The notes beneath the pieces were generated by a model, which saw nothing but the letters and a program-made list of their open reading frames with translations, ran no database searches and was not told the origin of the DNA. A program made the position numbers and the translations under genes. Positions 34,727 through 47,194 of a stretch of 64,000 nt of DNA are shown here, piece after piece. The stretch comes from Crambe crambe (Eukaryota > Porifera > Demospongiae > Poecilosclerida > Crambeidae): assembly GCA_963924555.1 (NCBI GenBank), contig OZ004588.1, forward strand, positions 2,728,001-2,792,000. The letters are read 5' to 3'. The stretch's first letter is position 1; every line of letters begins with the position of its first letter.

Positions 34727-34881
34727 GTATGTATAATCAGTACGTCTTCTGATTGCCCCTCCCTCCCTATCATCTCATTTCGTCCCTAGAGTGGATAGTG
34801 GTGAGAGAGTTCACGGACCTGAACACCTCATGGCCCACCACTGTCAATCTAGATCTAGATGGTGTGTTTTGATATTGACTA

Positions 34882-35183
34882 CAGTAGAACCTCGTTTATC
34901 CGTACCTCGATTATCCGGATTCAGAATTCAACCAGCCACGCCCCCATTTTCACTTAATTAGAACATCAGCTGTTAGCGATCAGGTAGCTTTTGTTGTTGT
35001 TGCTTGTCTTGCTGGCTAGTGGTTGGCTTTTGCTAAACAGAAGAGAGTAGTGTGACTGTTAATGAGAAGGTGGCAACTGGTAAGCAGCTAGCAAAAGCTT
35101 ACTACTACTTCAGTTATCCGCACTATTTCAACAGCAAACAAATTTCTGAGGACAAAGCTGTTCGGATAACTGAGGTTCTACTG
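34882..35183. mobile_element. pogo-like MITE, 302 bp, TA target site
   Basis: The TIRs are CAGTAGAACCTCGTTTATCC at the left and GGATAACTGAGGTTCTACTG at the right, flanked by TA on both sides (34880-34881 and 35184-35185). The CAGTAGAACCTC..TTATCCG terminal sequence is characteristic of pogo/Tigger-type elements in many animals. There is no transposase ORF, so it is non-autonomous. It is inserted inside a copy of the 0.5-kb monomer, splitting it. Confidence 0.85.
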
Positions 35184-36970
35184 TATGACTTTCTAGTCTT
35201 GAGACCCATTTGATATACTTGATATTGTACAATCGTTCTATTGCTTGTAAATTCATGTAGTCGTTTGTGACTGTGTCAATCTTTACCTTATTCTTATAGT
35301 ATGGATAGTATTGAGGGAGACTTTATAGACCACATGGCCTATCATTGCCAGACCCTTTATAGAGTGACAGTGCAGAAACTTGAATTCCAATGTTGAAGTG
35401 TCTATTCAGATTGAGTGGTTGTATGATTATTTATTTTCTGCTCACTATGCCCCCCTTTCTGCCATCCTTCTACCTAGTGTCAGTAACTGTACCCTTGGCC
35501 TCAGACCATTCACAGTCGCATTAATTTTTTTTTAATGTGTCCTGCTATAATGTCCTGATAATGTATTTTGACCTGCCACCCTTAAATGGCAAAATGCCCA
35601 GTACTGGGATTAATATTGGGGATCATTCATCTGATTGTACATGTGACGTACATTAAAAAGTTGTACTTTTAGTGGTTGGAATTTGACTGGAAATTAACGG
35701 GTGACTGGATGTTATTTTGAGCACTATTGGTATAGAGGTGTATGGAGTATGTACCACCATTACCCCTCACCAGGTTGGGATGTCATGTGACAGCTGGCAG
35801 TATACGTAACCCCTTGTTAGCCATTGTCTACACAGAGTATACACTGTTGTCTTATAATGTGATGTGAACTTACAATGAAGCTGTTTGCTCATTGGGTGTG
35901 CATCATAATGAGATAATGCTGAGCATCAGATTGAGAGTCTTGAAATGTACATATTTTATTAACAGGACTCAATACATGTATTAAGACCACCTTCCATGCA
36001 TTCTCAAGCCAGTGTTGTAGGTACATGTTGAATGCATGACCAAAAGAAATGACTAAGTTCTTTCATAGAGGTTAGTGGACCAGTGTGTGTGTGTGTGTGT
36101 GGATGCATACAATGCCCTCTCAAGTTCCCCTTCACCACCAAAGACCAATCACAATTACAGTAACAGGTTCTTTGGTCTTTGCAGGTGTTAGGGAGTTGCT
36201 ATGACTTCATAGTTTGCTAGTCCATGCTTTTTGAATGGTCATTATTAACCTTACATATGTGTGATCAACTCTTAAGTACATTGTACGAGTAGGGTAATAG
36301 GACAGGCATCCTCTTGATTCATTTTTATCCTTACAGTGCACACCCCCTCCACCTCTATAAGTTATTCCTGACTCGTTTACACTCCTTCATCAGTGCATAC
36401 CTTTGTTTCATGCACCTTTGTTTCATGCTGCTTTATTGCATGCTGCTCATTTTGTTTAGTTTTAGACAAAGTGGAACTGTGTCACTCTCCCATTCTCTAC
36501 CTCCAGAATTTACTAACAATTGTATACACAGCTGGTCACTAGATTGTTACCTTCTAAAGAAAATGTCAAGTTTCCAAGCATCTGATAGATCTGGGGGTTA
36601 GAGAAGATGTGGGAGATCCCACTCTCCCTCCCAATACACATAATGTGTTGCATTTCCATAAGATCACTGAAGCACTGATGTTTATAGATAGAGCTGTTTT
36701 TGATGAACACACACACACCCCACCCTCTCCCTATATATTGTACCATCTCACTTGTCTACTGATTGATGGAGAGTTTGTAGACCTGAGCACCTCATGGCCA
36801 ACCAAATGACTATTCTGCACTTGTGAGTTTTAATGTTGAGACCCTTTACCCACTCTAGCCTGGCTAGAGAGGTTAGCATTTTCAGTCAATATGAACATTC
36901 ACTTTCTGTTTCAATATGGATCCCTTTCTATTGTCCTGTATCAGTTGATTTAGCCTGTGTGTGTAGTTTG

Positions 36971-37210
36971 TAGTATACTGAACAACCATGGAGTAGTATA
37001 CTGAATACTGAACAACCATGGAGTAGTATACTGAATACTGAACAACCATGGAGTTGTATACTGAAGAACCATGGAGTAGTATACTGAAGAACCATGGAGT
37101 AGTATACTGAATACTGAACAACCATGGAGTATACTGAATACTGAACAACCATGGAGTAGTATACTGAACAACCATGGAGTAGTATACTGAATACTTAACA
37201 ACCATTGAGT
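36971..37210. repeat. AT-rich minisatellite with CAACCATGGAGT core
   Basis: There are about ten units built from AGTATACTGAA, an optional TACTGAA, and CAACCATGGAGT or GAACCATGGAGT, giving units of about 23 to 36 bp. It lies within array unit 2. Reverse-strand ORFs across it are repeat translations. Confidence 0.88.
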
Positions 37211-38272
37211 AATGTTGACCTTGTCACCTTTATCTGTTGGATTCAAGCAATATGATGCGATATCCTCTAGAAGGTGTGTGGAACTGGCCCAAAAGGTATC
37301 TTTTTCAATGAGGTATGCCTCATATCCTCCCAGTTTAGTACGTCTTCTGATTGTCCCTATAAATTGTGCCATCTCTTAACATGCATAGTGCTGAGTGGTT
37401 TATAAACCTGAGGACTTCACGGCCCACCACTCATTCTAGAGATGATTTGGACTTGTGACTTTCAAATGTTGAGACCCTTTACCCACTCTGGCCTAGCTAA
37501 TGTATATAGAGTGGCATATCCAGAGTTTGTCATGTTAACACTTTCAGTTGATATGATAATTCATTTTCTGTTTCAATATGGATTCCTTTCTATTGTCCTG
37601 TATCAAACCATATCAGTTGAGTTTAGCCCTAGGAGGGTGTGCATAGTCCAGTGATAGCTTCCGAAGGTCATCCATTGATCCACCCATCTTGGAGCAAAAG
37701 ACGTGTTTTCTTGGAGTTAAAGTGTGTATGATGATAATTATGATGATAGTACATTTAACTAGGAGATTGCAAAGCTGAATAAAGTGTATGATATCTAATA
37801 AGCTTTTTCTACTCTGAAGTTTTCCATACTAAATATATACAGTCCATGAACAACCATGAAGTACATTGATCCATCAAAATACAAAGCCTCTGCTACTACT
37901 TCCACTTCACTAACACACATGCCTGACAGGGTTTCAGTAATTGGTTGGGGGAATTTCAATCAAAGGGGGATCTCCCCCTTCCCCCCTGCGCTGTATGAAA
38001 CCCTGCCTGATACCATCATATGTAGCAAGAGCAGCCAATGATTCACAGAAATTTTTTCCCTATTATTTCTTCACTAAAATGCTTCTCATTCAACCGCTGG
38101 CATTGAGATTCAACCCAAATCTATGCCAGCATGATTTGGATGTCCCTATCTCAAGTTTCCCTTTGTAAGTCCCCTCTGTAACTTAACCTATGACTCCAGT
38201 AACCAGTGTTTATTTGCCCTCTGTTGATTTCACCTCCCCTGAGCTAACATTCTTAGTCAACAGTCGGCACTT

Positions 38273-38274
<2 letters not shown>

Positions 38275-38346
<72 letters not shown>

Positions 38347-38360
38347 ACTCACTCACTCTC
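38275..38360. repeat. (TC)n microsatellite ending in (ACTC)n
   Basis: An uninterrupted TC tract of about 68 bp is followed by four or so ACTC units. Two further long CT tracts lie at 48876-48951 and 58165-58234. Confidence 0.95.
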
Positions 38361-39550
38361 CCCTTCCCTGAATTTCAAAAAATAATTAAAAAACCAAGTA
38401 AGTGTTTGCTATGGTTCTATTTAGTGTTCTCTACATTGTGACACATAACAATAACTGTGCATATGTTTCATCAATGCTCTGTACTGTTTTTGTTAGTAGG
38501 CTAAGCAGCTGAAACATCTCTGAATATTGTCCAGAAATGGTTAGAATCTCCTCCAGAATTGTATGCTCAGCTGGTCACTACATTGTTCTTAAAAAGTTTG
38601 GGGTTGGAGATAACGTGGGAGATCCCTCCCCTCCCCTCAACACAATACGTACACATAATGTGTTGCTGCTATCACTAGTAGTTGATATTTTATACGGTTT
38701 TACAAACACACCCCCACCACACCTCCTCCACACCCCCACCACACCCCCTCCACGTATTGTTCTAACTAATCACTGTATGTTGTGTATGCAAGTACAGAAT
38801 GAGACGATGAAGTCCTCAAGGAAGAGGAGCAGTCGTAATCATCGCTCTAAGAGACTAAATCCTTCAAGGTAACAAAAAAAAAAGGTAGGTTGGAGATAAC
38901 GTGGGAGATCCCCCCCCTCCCCTCAACACAATACGTACACATAATGTGTTGCTGCTATCACTAGTAGTTGATGTTTTATAAACACACCCCCACCCCACCC
39001 CCTCCACATATTGTTCTAACTAATCACTGTATGTTGTGTATGCAAGTACAGAATGAGATGATGAAGTCCTCAAGGAAGAGGAGCAGTCGTAATCATCGCT
39101 CTAAGAGATTAAATCCTTCAAGGTAACCATCAATCCTTCTCACCTTATACTTGTGCTGTGTAATAGTTTCTTTAAGGTCAATTGGATCCTATAAAGGGTG
39201 TGCATGTATGGCAAAATGTGTGACAGCTGGCAGCAAGATACCCTTACTTGGTTATCACATGTGATTTCCTTTTTGATGTGGTTTTTTTAGAGCATTGTTA
39301 TTGTATTTCAATCACCTTCCCCTCCTCGAGCCTCTTTGTATATGCTAGCATATGGAATCATAATCTTATCCTGCTTCACCTTTACTACATCATGTTTTCC
39401 ATGGCTCAAAAGATATCGATATGCCACCCCTCCCGTGCTGTCCTTTCTATTCAACCTCAATACATTTCCTACTAACTCCTTCATATCCACCAACATCCTG
39501 TTGTCACATAATTATGTTAATATCCCATGCAGGAGAAATGCTACTGTGTT

Positions 39551-39687
39551 GCAACATGAAATTCAGAACATCAAACCAAAATTTACATAGCTTCCTTTTA
39601 AGTAGCCCAACTCTAAAGCCACAATTAAGTCCTTTGAAAGGAGGCTATGTAAATTTTGGTTTGGTGTTCTGAATTTCATGTTGCAAG
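39551..39687. mobile_element. Palindromic MITE, copy 1
   Basis: The left arm GCAACATGAAATTCAGAACA is mirrored by GTTCTGAATTTCATGTTGC at the right. A central AGCCCAACTCTAAAGCCACA region forms the loop. It is nearly identical to 49781-49950. It lies 12 bases after CAGGAGAAATGCTACTG in unit 2, whereas the same flank in unit 3 (near 50487-50510) lacks it. Confidence 0.85.
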
Positions 39688-42292
39688 ATTATTGTAATCC
39701 ACTATACAGTGTGTTGTGCAACACTCACTTGCACTTATAATAACACCAACCACTTCACAGTACAGCTTTTCCACTGAGTGTGCACAAGTACATCACAACT
39801 AGAGAATTACTTTTTCTCCAGCAGAACAACAAAGTGAAAAGTGTAATTTGTTAATCAGCCAGTGAGTTGTGTACAGGTTATGTTCAATGTTCCATTTTCT
39901 TTCCTCTGGTATAATGTAATCAGTCTATTCAGAACTAGTGAAATTACCCTTCCACAGTTAACCTCATCATATTGATGGGGAGACCCCCTAAATTAGTGTT
40001 AGTTGTGTGTTGCTGTGTATTACTTACCTTATCATGTCATGTGTTTCCAATCACAATCCCTCTGGATACCACATGCACATCCACTGGTTTGTGTGGAAAT
40101 TCTTACTAATTGGGCAATGCATATACAGTGTGTCTAGAAGGTATGTTATCAAGCGACTTTAAAAAAAGGGAGTATCTTATAGTAAAACACCAGGTAAGGG
40201 GTTGATCCTGTGGGTAAAAATGTATGGACAGTAATTCCAAGTACTCAGAGTACTTATGTTGTATACAACATAATGAGCCCTTTAATGTGTGAGATAATCC
40301 CCACACACTTACCTCATCTGTTTCAATTCCGTCACATCTCCCAATCAATATGACAGGCTATCAGTATGTCTTCTTATTGTCCCTCCCTCCCCCTCCCCCC
40401 CCCCCCCCCCCCCCATCTCACTTGTATGGATAGTGGTTGAGAGGGGGTTTGTAACCTGAACATCTCATGGCGTATCCCTGTTGAATGTTGATATAGAGGT
40501 TGACTTCGACTATTCTGAACTTGTGATTTTCTAATGTTGAAACCCTTTACCCACTCTAGTGTATTGAGCAATTGTGCAGGAATTTAACTTCAAATGTTAA
40601 GTGTGTTGTCTGAATTTTTGAATGTCTTGATCAGCACTCTCAAGTGTCTGTGCATTATTTAGAAGTTTGAGTATTATGATGCTAGTGTGTGTGACTGCCC
40701 CAGACAGATTAGACACAACCCTTTAGAGCATATCCCCCATTGGTTGGTATGTACGTATGTGAAATTCCTGCCAGGTTGAGACTGTTACAATTAATGACTA
40801 CAGCACATACGTAAAGTATGACATAGTGTTAAGATATCATGTGACAGGTGGGTTGCATAACCTCTCTACAAAGGACAAAAGGTTGGGTCCCAAGTGTGTC
40901 AGGTTCCACTGCAATAATCTCTATCCCAGTCCAATATGTCTTCTGATTGCCCCTCCCCCCTCCCCCTAATAATTACATTGTCCCATCTCGCTTTGTCCCT
41001 AGCATCACTTTGCATCTAGCATTGATAGTGAACACTTCATGCCCTGCCCTTTTCTTTCTAGATGGTTTAACTTTCTATTGATTATATGTGGCTTTATATC
41101 ATCCATTTAAAATTAATTTGAATGTAGCTTTGATAGAGATTTGAGGAGGGTGTGCTACTTTATGGATTCATAATACGAGCATGTTACTGATGGCCTTTTC
41201 CCCATGGTAGTTTCATGGTAATTGTTGTCAACCATGTAGTGGAGTAAATCCATAGTGGACCTTGCAGTTTTTATTCTCTGTCCATATGTAATCGACTGTC
41301 TTAAAATTGTATGCTCTATATAGAACAGGGATCAATACTGAGGGGGAGGCTCACCCATGGTAGTAATATACAATGGATGATGTTCATGCACCCCCTTTCC
41401 CATATTACATATTGGTTCTTAATGATGCTCACCCTTGTAGGTATATAATACATTGGATGCTGCTCACCCACCTTCCTGTACTATTACATTGATGCTCACC
41501 ACCTTTCCCATATTGATTAATGCATGGTAGTAACACATTTGATATTGCTCACCAACCATCATTCTTATGATGCAATGTGTATGGACAGGTGGTACCATCG
41601 TACTTGTACTGGCCTTGAGTGTTCCATAAGACCAGTTAGCACATCACTTAAAGGCCTTCAATTAGAAGTACTGTCCTGGCTCTGTTCCTCTGACATAATG
41701 TAATTGGTCTATTCTGAACTGGTGACGTGAGATTACTTTTCCACAGCTGATTGCTCCAACCACATCATAATGAAGGGGGAAACCCCCTAAATTAGTGTTG
41801 TGTGTACTAACTGATCCTGTTATGTGTTTCATTATGTACACTATCACATGTTAATTTCCTCTGGATACCACATATGTACATGCATGCACTCGACTAATAG
41901 CTGTGTGGCAATAGCATACCATGTGCATTATAAACTAATTTCTTATACTATGTCTAGATTGGACTTTAGACTAAAGTCCAGGTAAAGGGTCCCTATGGGT
42001 ATGTCAACCATGTGGTCATTACTTGGGGGAATGATAATACTCTTGAGAGTGGGTCCACACCTATTATCATGTGCATGCAGCTCTATGTGGAACTGTCTTT
42101 CCATGGCTCGAAAAGGTAACAGTATGCCACCTTTTTCATTCCAGATATTTTCACATTTTCTATCACCATTATCATCCACAATCCTGTTGCTACGTAATAA
42201 TCCCCCCAGGAGAAGTGTATGTCCCAATATTGTGTGTGTAAAATTATCTTGTGGTGAATTAGTTCTTTATTCCTCTGGCATATGCAGCAACA

Positions 42293-42374
42293 TTACAAAC
42301 TACTATTCCTACTTCATTCCTAGGCCTCCTAATTTCAATAGTGAAGTTACTGAAGTAGGAATAGTAGTTTGTAA
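42293..42374. repeat. 82-bp palindrome
   Basis: TTACAAACTACTATTCCTAC is mirrored by GTAGGAATAGTAGTTTGTAA, with a short loop containing CTAGGCCTCC. It is probably a minimal foldback element. Confidence 0.8.
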
Positions 42375-43030
42375 CAGGTGATCATCAATTAATTCAGCGA
42401 GCGAATGGAGCGAGTGAGCTGACTCTCAAGTCATGACTCATTGAAATTGTAAATATATAATAAATTATATGTACGTGTACACTCCAAAATCCCCCAGGCA
42501 ATGTATGTCCGGGTGGGTTGTATGGTACATGTCCTGAATTAGTAGCACTGTGCGTGCATAATACTCCGTGTGAGTGTGTGTGGAGTCACTGATAGTGAGT
42601 GGATTGTGGATATGAACTGATGGTACGTACACGGGCACTCTTTAGAATTGTTTGAGTACAGAAAGGTTACATTCATATGCTGTACAATTTAGAAGATGCC
42701 AAACACCCCCACCCCACCCCCTCCACATTTTGTTTCGTTCTAGATAATCACTGTATGTTGTGTATGCAATTACAGAATGAGATGATGAAGTCCTCAAGGA
42801 AGAGGAGCAGTCGTAATGGTCCCTCTAAAAGAACAAACCCTTACAGGTAATCATCAATCCTTCTCACCTATGTAATAGTTTCTTTAAGATCCATTTGATC
42901 CTATAAGAGGTATGCATATGTGGTAAAATGATGTGGCAGCAAGCAACCCTTACTTGGTTATCACATGTGATTTCCTTTTAATGTGGTCTTTTAGAGCATT
43001 CACCTTCTCCCCCTTCTCATACATACATAC

Positions 43031-43702
43031 TTATGTAGAAATGTAAAGCTTGTTATTAACTTTTTCAGAAACACTCTATACTGTTACTCACAAATCACTA
43101 TGCAATTTGATACAGATTCAGAAGTACTGCAGCAATCCACATCACCATCCAGCCATGCATCTCTTCCAACTTGTCCTGCAATGCACACTTCACAAGGTTA
43201 GCTAGCTAGTTTTAATTTTTTTTAAAGCAAAAGAAATGGATCAAAATTAGCTATAGCTCTCTGGCCTAGTCACAACTTGAATAATGAAATCTGTGAGAGC
43301 GTCCTACATTACGTCACTCTTGTCTAGCTACATCTATAAATGAAAGGCTGGGATAACATTACTATAATCAGGTCATGATCATTAGTACTTCATGGTCTTC
43401 TGTCATTTAATTCTACAGTGTCTTGCCCTCCTCCAAACATGACTGACTTCCGTGTTTCCCCCTACAAGACTCAAATAATATGAACTTAACCACAGAAATC
43501 GGAGCAAAGTACCTTGAATTTGGAACATTCCTCCTGGAAGACCATACTGCAGGTGCACAAATCAGTGCCTTTGAGGTGGAACTCTGTAGGAAAAAGCATC
43601 AACTATCGTGTGTTTCAAGAGTGGCTACATGGGAAGATTTCTGTGCTGGAAGATATTGGACTAAATGAACTTGCTAAATCTATAAGAGGTGTTAAACTAT
43701 AG
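43031..43702 (+). pseudogene. Broken duplicate of the last two exons of the death-domain GTPase gene
   Basis: 43116-43196 repeats the linker exon (21016-21096) almost exactly, with its GATACAG acceptor and CACAAG|GTTAG donor. 43419-43702 repeats the terminal death-domain exon, with a one-base loss in the region matching ACATCCTGTG, a three-base gain near 43477, a five-base loss at GAAAAAGCATC, and a loss of about 30 bases that removes the KQPVSWETL segment with its conserved Trp. The AACTATAG stop context is kept. It cannot encode a death domain. The similarity continues past the stop into the NRF1-like site of unit 3 and onward to about 44400, so the duplicated block began in the intron before the linker exon. 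Confidence 0.88.
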
Positions 43703-43758
43703 AATTATAATTCTATGTGAGATTTATCTGCTATTCATAAGTTACCCAAGTGTCATTT

Positions 43759-43770
43759 TGCGCATGCGCA
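43759..43770. promoter_or_regulatory. NRF1-like palindrome at the head of unit 3
   Basis: A perfect TGCGCATGCGCA, 57 bp after the pseudogene stop (66 bp at unit 1). It is followed by GGGCATTATTTGAAACG and, about 90 bp on, by CTTTGGACCTG|GTAAGCAAT, matching unit 2's donor region. Confidence 0.55.
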
Positions 43771-44117
43771 TTGATGGGCATTATTTGAAACGAAGCTTCA
43801 ATGCACTTTGCGGAACTGTGGCTAGAAAGTTCGTGTTCTTGCCTTTGGACCTGGTAAGCAATGTATCAGTGATAGCTAGCGCCAATGATCCACCCATCAT
43901 GGAGCTGAAATGCATGTTTGTTGATGGAATCAGCGTTTGAACACTATGATAGTTAAAATTCTAGTGACATGATTTTACCAAAAGACTAGCTAGAGCATGA
44001 TTAAGTTATCTGCACCCTGTGCTGACATTAAATGTCTCTCCCTTCCTCCCTAAACATGGATCCCTTCACCATTTGAATGTCTAGGAACCTACCTCCAATG
44101 GCCAACTCCTTTCCCTG

Positions 44118-44198
44118 ATGAACAAGTATCAGAAGTTTCTTAAGAGTTGGAGAGATCTATGTGAGATCACTAGTCAAGACTCATTTATGGACAAACAG
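44118..44198 (+). CDS. Putative first coding exon of the unit 3 gene
   Basis: An ATG at 44118 opens 27 codons (MNKYQKFLKSWRDLCEITSQ, then DSFMDKQ) up to a consensus donor AAACAG|GTATGT. It is about 350 bp after the NRF1-like site. The matching sequence in unit 1 (about 22028-22112) keeps the CAAACAG|GTATAT donor but has stops in this frame. The amphipathic WRDLCEI helix looks plausible, but no family is recognised. Confidence 0.3.
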
Positions 44199-46906
44199 GT
44201 ATGTGCAGTACATTAAGGAAGGACTCTCTCAATCTCCCTGTCTGATATGTATAAAACAGTACGTCTTCAAATGCCTCCTCCTATGTATTGTCCCATCTCA
44301 CTTTATTCCTAGCATGGATAATCCCGAGATCGAATCCTGAGCACCTCATAATCATGGCCTACCACTCATGATCATTCAGACTTTCTAATGATAAGACCCT
44401 TTACCCACTTTGGCCTAGTTAAAGTAGTAGAATTTGACTTCAACTGGATGAGGTTGAGGTTGTATTTAAACTTCATGTGATATGTTCATTTTCTGTTTTA
44501 CCTTTTGTTCTCTGGTATCAAGCCATGTGGTATGTGGGTGTGCTAGAGTGTGAACATAAAGCCTTTTCCATATGACATCTGATTCTTATCTTTCCAGCTC
44601 TGTAGTTTTCCATTGATAAATGGCTCATTTCAGAAATTCTGACTTGGACTACAGCACGTATTGAATAGCATTGTTAGCCTAAGTGCTGGAAAAAGTCTAC
44701 ACACCTTATTGATTTATATGGAACCATCGAAGGTCCTTCCTCTGTATACAGAAGCATCAGAGTCTCTCAATGTTATCTTTAGACAGAGTAGCAATACATC
44801 ATGTGTTAACTGACAAGCCAATATTTTTACATGTTGGATTCAAGATCATGACTAAATGGTTACTTAGCTTACCCTGGCAACCTAGCTTAACCTGACTGAG
44901 GGGTTTGTGCACTGAGATTAATTAGGTAGTGAGTTGGACAGTGTATGAACAGTTTTCTGAGAATTGCCAGGTAACCTTTTATGCATAATATTGCTGATTA
45001 TTGTCCATGGATTCATTATCCTTACAGTGTATACCTCCTCACCTCTATTAGAAATGATGTGGGAGATTCCCCTCTCCCCTCTCAACACAATACTGCATTC
45101 CCATGAGATCACTGAAGCACTGATGTTCGTATACATTGCAGATGGAGTTTTTGACAAACACACACACACACACACCTCCTCCACACTTTTTCCTTTTTTT
45201 CATTGTTCTAACTAATCACTGTATGTTGTGTATGCAATTACAGAATGAGATGATGAAGAGGAGAAGTCAAATTGGTCCTCTAAGAGACCAAACCCTTACA
45301 GGTAACCATCAATCCTTCTCACCTTTGCAAGTTGAATCCAAACATCCCTTACTTGGTCACTTTCCTTTGATATGTGATTTCCTTTTGATGTGATTTGAGC
45401 ATTCATATTGTATTTCCCCCTGCTCAAGCCTCTTAGTGATTGTATGTACTAGCATGTGTGTGGATTCATGTCCTCTATGCCTCCAAGCAAGGTTGCCAGT
45501 GCTAAGGTGTTGATATATATGCCACCTATGTGCATTTTCATAGGTATGTATAATCAGTACGTCTTCTGATTGCCCCTCCTCCCCCTATATATTGTACCAT
45601 CTCACTTTGTGGATAAGATTTCATAGACCTGAATACCTCATAGCCCACCACTGTCAATCTAGATATAGGTCAACGGTATATTTTGAGATCGAGTATTCTT
45701 TAGTGTTGAGACCCTTTACCAATTTAGCCTAGTTAATTGTAGTAGTCGTTTATGACTTTGTAAAACCTTATGGATTATTGTAATAATCAACTTTGGTATA
45801 TAAAGTCCTAACCTCGCACCTCTGTACTGGTATCGGTTTCTTGTACCATTGAGCTGAATGTCTGGGTCTCCTTACTGAACAAGTTGTGGGTATACCATCT
45901 GTGCAGATCTGATATGATAATGATGCCTTTGACAATCCAAACTGAGGAATGTCTGAAGAGCATGGACTACCTCTACATCAATATCTCTAAGCCAACCAAC
46001 TGTTTATTAATTAAGCTTAAGATATCTGTCTGCATGGGGAGCATTATAGTACACATGGAACAGAAACTGCTTTCCTTTTTTAATCTCCCAAACTTTTGTC
46101 ATGCTGTACCTGTTAGTTCACTCAAATGTTGCCTAAGAACATATGTAATGTGATGTGCTTTATATAGAAATGATCCACACACTTTTGTGTAGGTGCCATA
46201 GTCCATTCAGAAAAGAGGATGTCTGTTACTCACACAGATTATGTACGTACATATGCATATGGAGGGTGTCACATGTTTGTCACATGCACACTATACTCGA
46301 GCTTTACTGTGGTATGCAGAGAGAGGTAGCTACCACTGCACATTCGAAAAAAGGCAACTTTAGCTTGGACTATCAGCATAAGTTCATAGCATTGTTAGCC
46401 TGAGTGGTGTTACAGCTGGGTTGGGTATGGGCAGACAATGTGGATGAGTACACATAACTCCTTGCTTGTCAAAGTCTACATACCTTGCAGATTTATATGG
46501 AACTATCAGAGGTCCTTCCTCTGGATTGAGTCTCAAAATGTCACAGTACAATACATGTATTAACTGACAAACCAATGTTTAGTACATGTGGATCAAGAGT
46601 GATGACTAAGTGTTTGATTGGTTACTAGCTTACCCTAGCAACCTAGCTTAACCTAGAATGGTGACTGTGGGGTTTTGAGTAGTGGGTTGGACTTATCAAG
46701 TATGTGTATCAACAGTTTCCTCAGAGTTGCCAGGTAACATTTATGCATGATAATTATTATGTTGTTATTTAGCAATGTGTCCATGGACCTTACAGTGTAC
46801 ATCCTCTCCCCCTCCACCCCTACAAGTTATTCCTGTAAATTATCACTGGTTTTACATACACTACTTCATCAGTTGAAAATTCTGGCCAAGTTTCAAAGAT
46901 CTGGGG

Positions 46907-47194
46907 TTGTGGGAGATTCCCCTCCCCTCTCAACACAATACACATAATGTATTGCATTTCCATGAGATCACTGAAGCACTGATGTTTGTATGCATTGCAG
47001 ATAGAGCTGTTTTTTATGAACACTTCTCCTCCACACTTCTTTTTTTTTTCTTTTTCGTTGTTCTAACTAATCACTGTATGTTGTGTGTGCAATTACAGAA
47101 TGAGATGATGAAGTCCTCAAGAAAGAGGAACAGTCTTAATCGTCCCCAAACTCTTACAGGTAACCATCAATCCCTTTCATATTTTGTCTGTTAG
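46907..47194 (+). CDS. Longest intact array ORF (HEITEAL plus basic-peptide modules)
   Basis: One open frame of about 95 codons spans two modules that the array repeats: HNVLHFHEITEALMFVCIAD with RAVFYEH, then a hydrophobic stretch and CMLCVQLQNEMMKSSRKRNS. The HEITEAL module recurs near 25285, 34215, 36640 and 45095, often in an open frame. The middle (FFFFFVVLTNHCML) comes from a pyrimidine-rich tract that could equally be the 3' end of an intron, and the CAATTACAG before NEMMKSS is a good acceptor. So this may be an accidental read-through of intron plus exon. Confidence 0.25.
   Translation: MWEIPLPSQHNTHNVLHFHEITEALMFVCIADRAVFYEHFSSTLLFFFFFVVLTNHCMLCVQLQNEMMKSSRKRNSLNRPQTLTGNHQSLSYFVC

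Larger units (their letters stand above)
31900..43030 (+). repeat. Array unit 2 of the repeated locus
   Basis: This unit starts with the NRF1-like site and contains basic-peptide modules at 32376, 34364, 38798, 39052 and 42776, Cys-rich exon-like modules at 32633 and 34627, and many monomer cores. Insertions include a pogo-like MITE (34882-35183), a 137-bp palindromic MITE (39551-39687), a short palindrome (42293-42374) and a TATACTGAA minisatellite (36971-37210). The tail exons are missing or unrecognisable: only the GGTACGTACACGGGCAC donor flank near 42622 remains. The sequence then passes into the duplicated 3' end of the death-domain gene. Confidence 0.5.

Noticed and set aside
36882..37372. 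Three reverse-strand ORFs with VVQYSVYYSM-type repeats
   Set aside because: Translations of the TATACTGAA minisatellite.
41995..42381. 128-codon ORF with MGMSTMWSLLGG start
   Set aside because: It runs through the conserved repeat block and a palindrome; homologous sequence at 30355 and 57060 does not keep the frame.
43480..43702. Two short ORFs resembling a death domain
   Set aside because: Pieces of the frameshifted duplicate of the terminal exon; the segment with a core Trp is deleted, so annotated as pseudogene.
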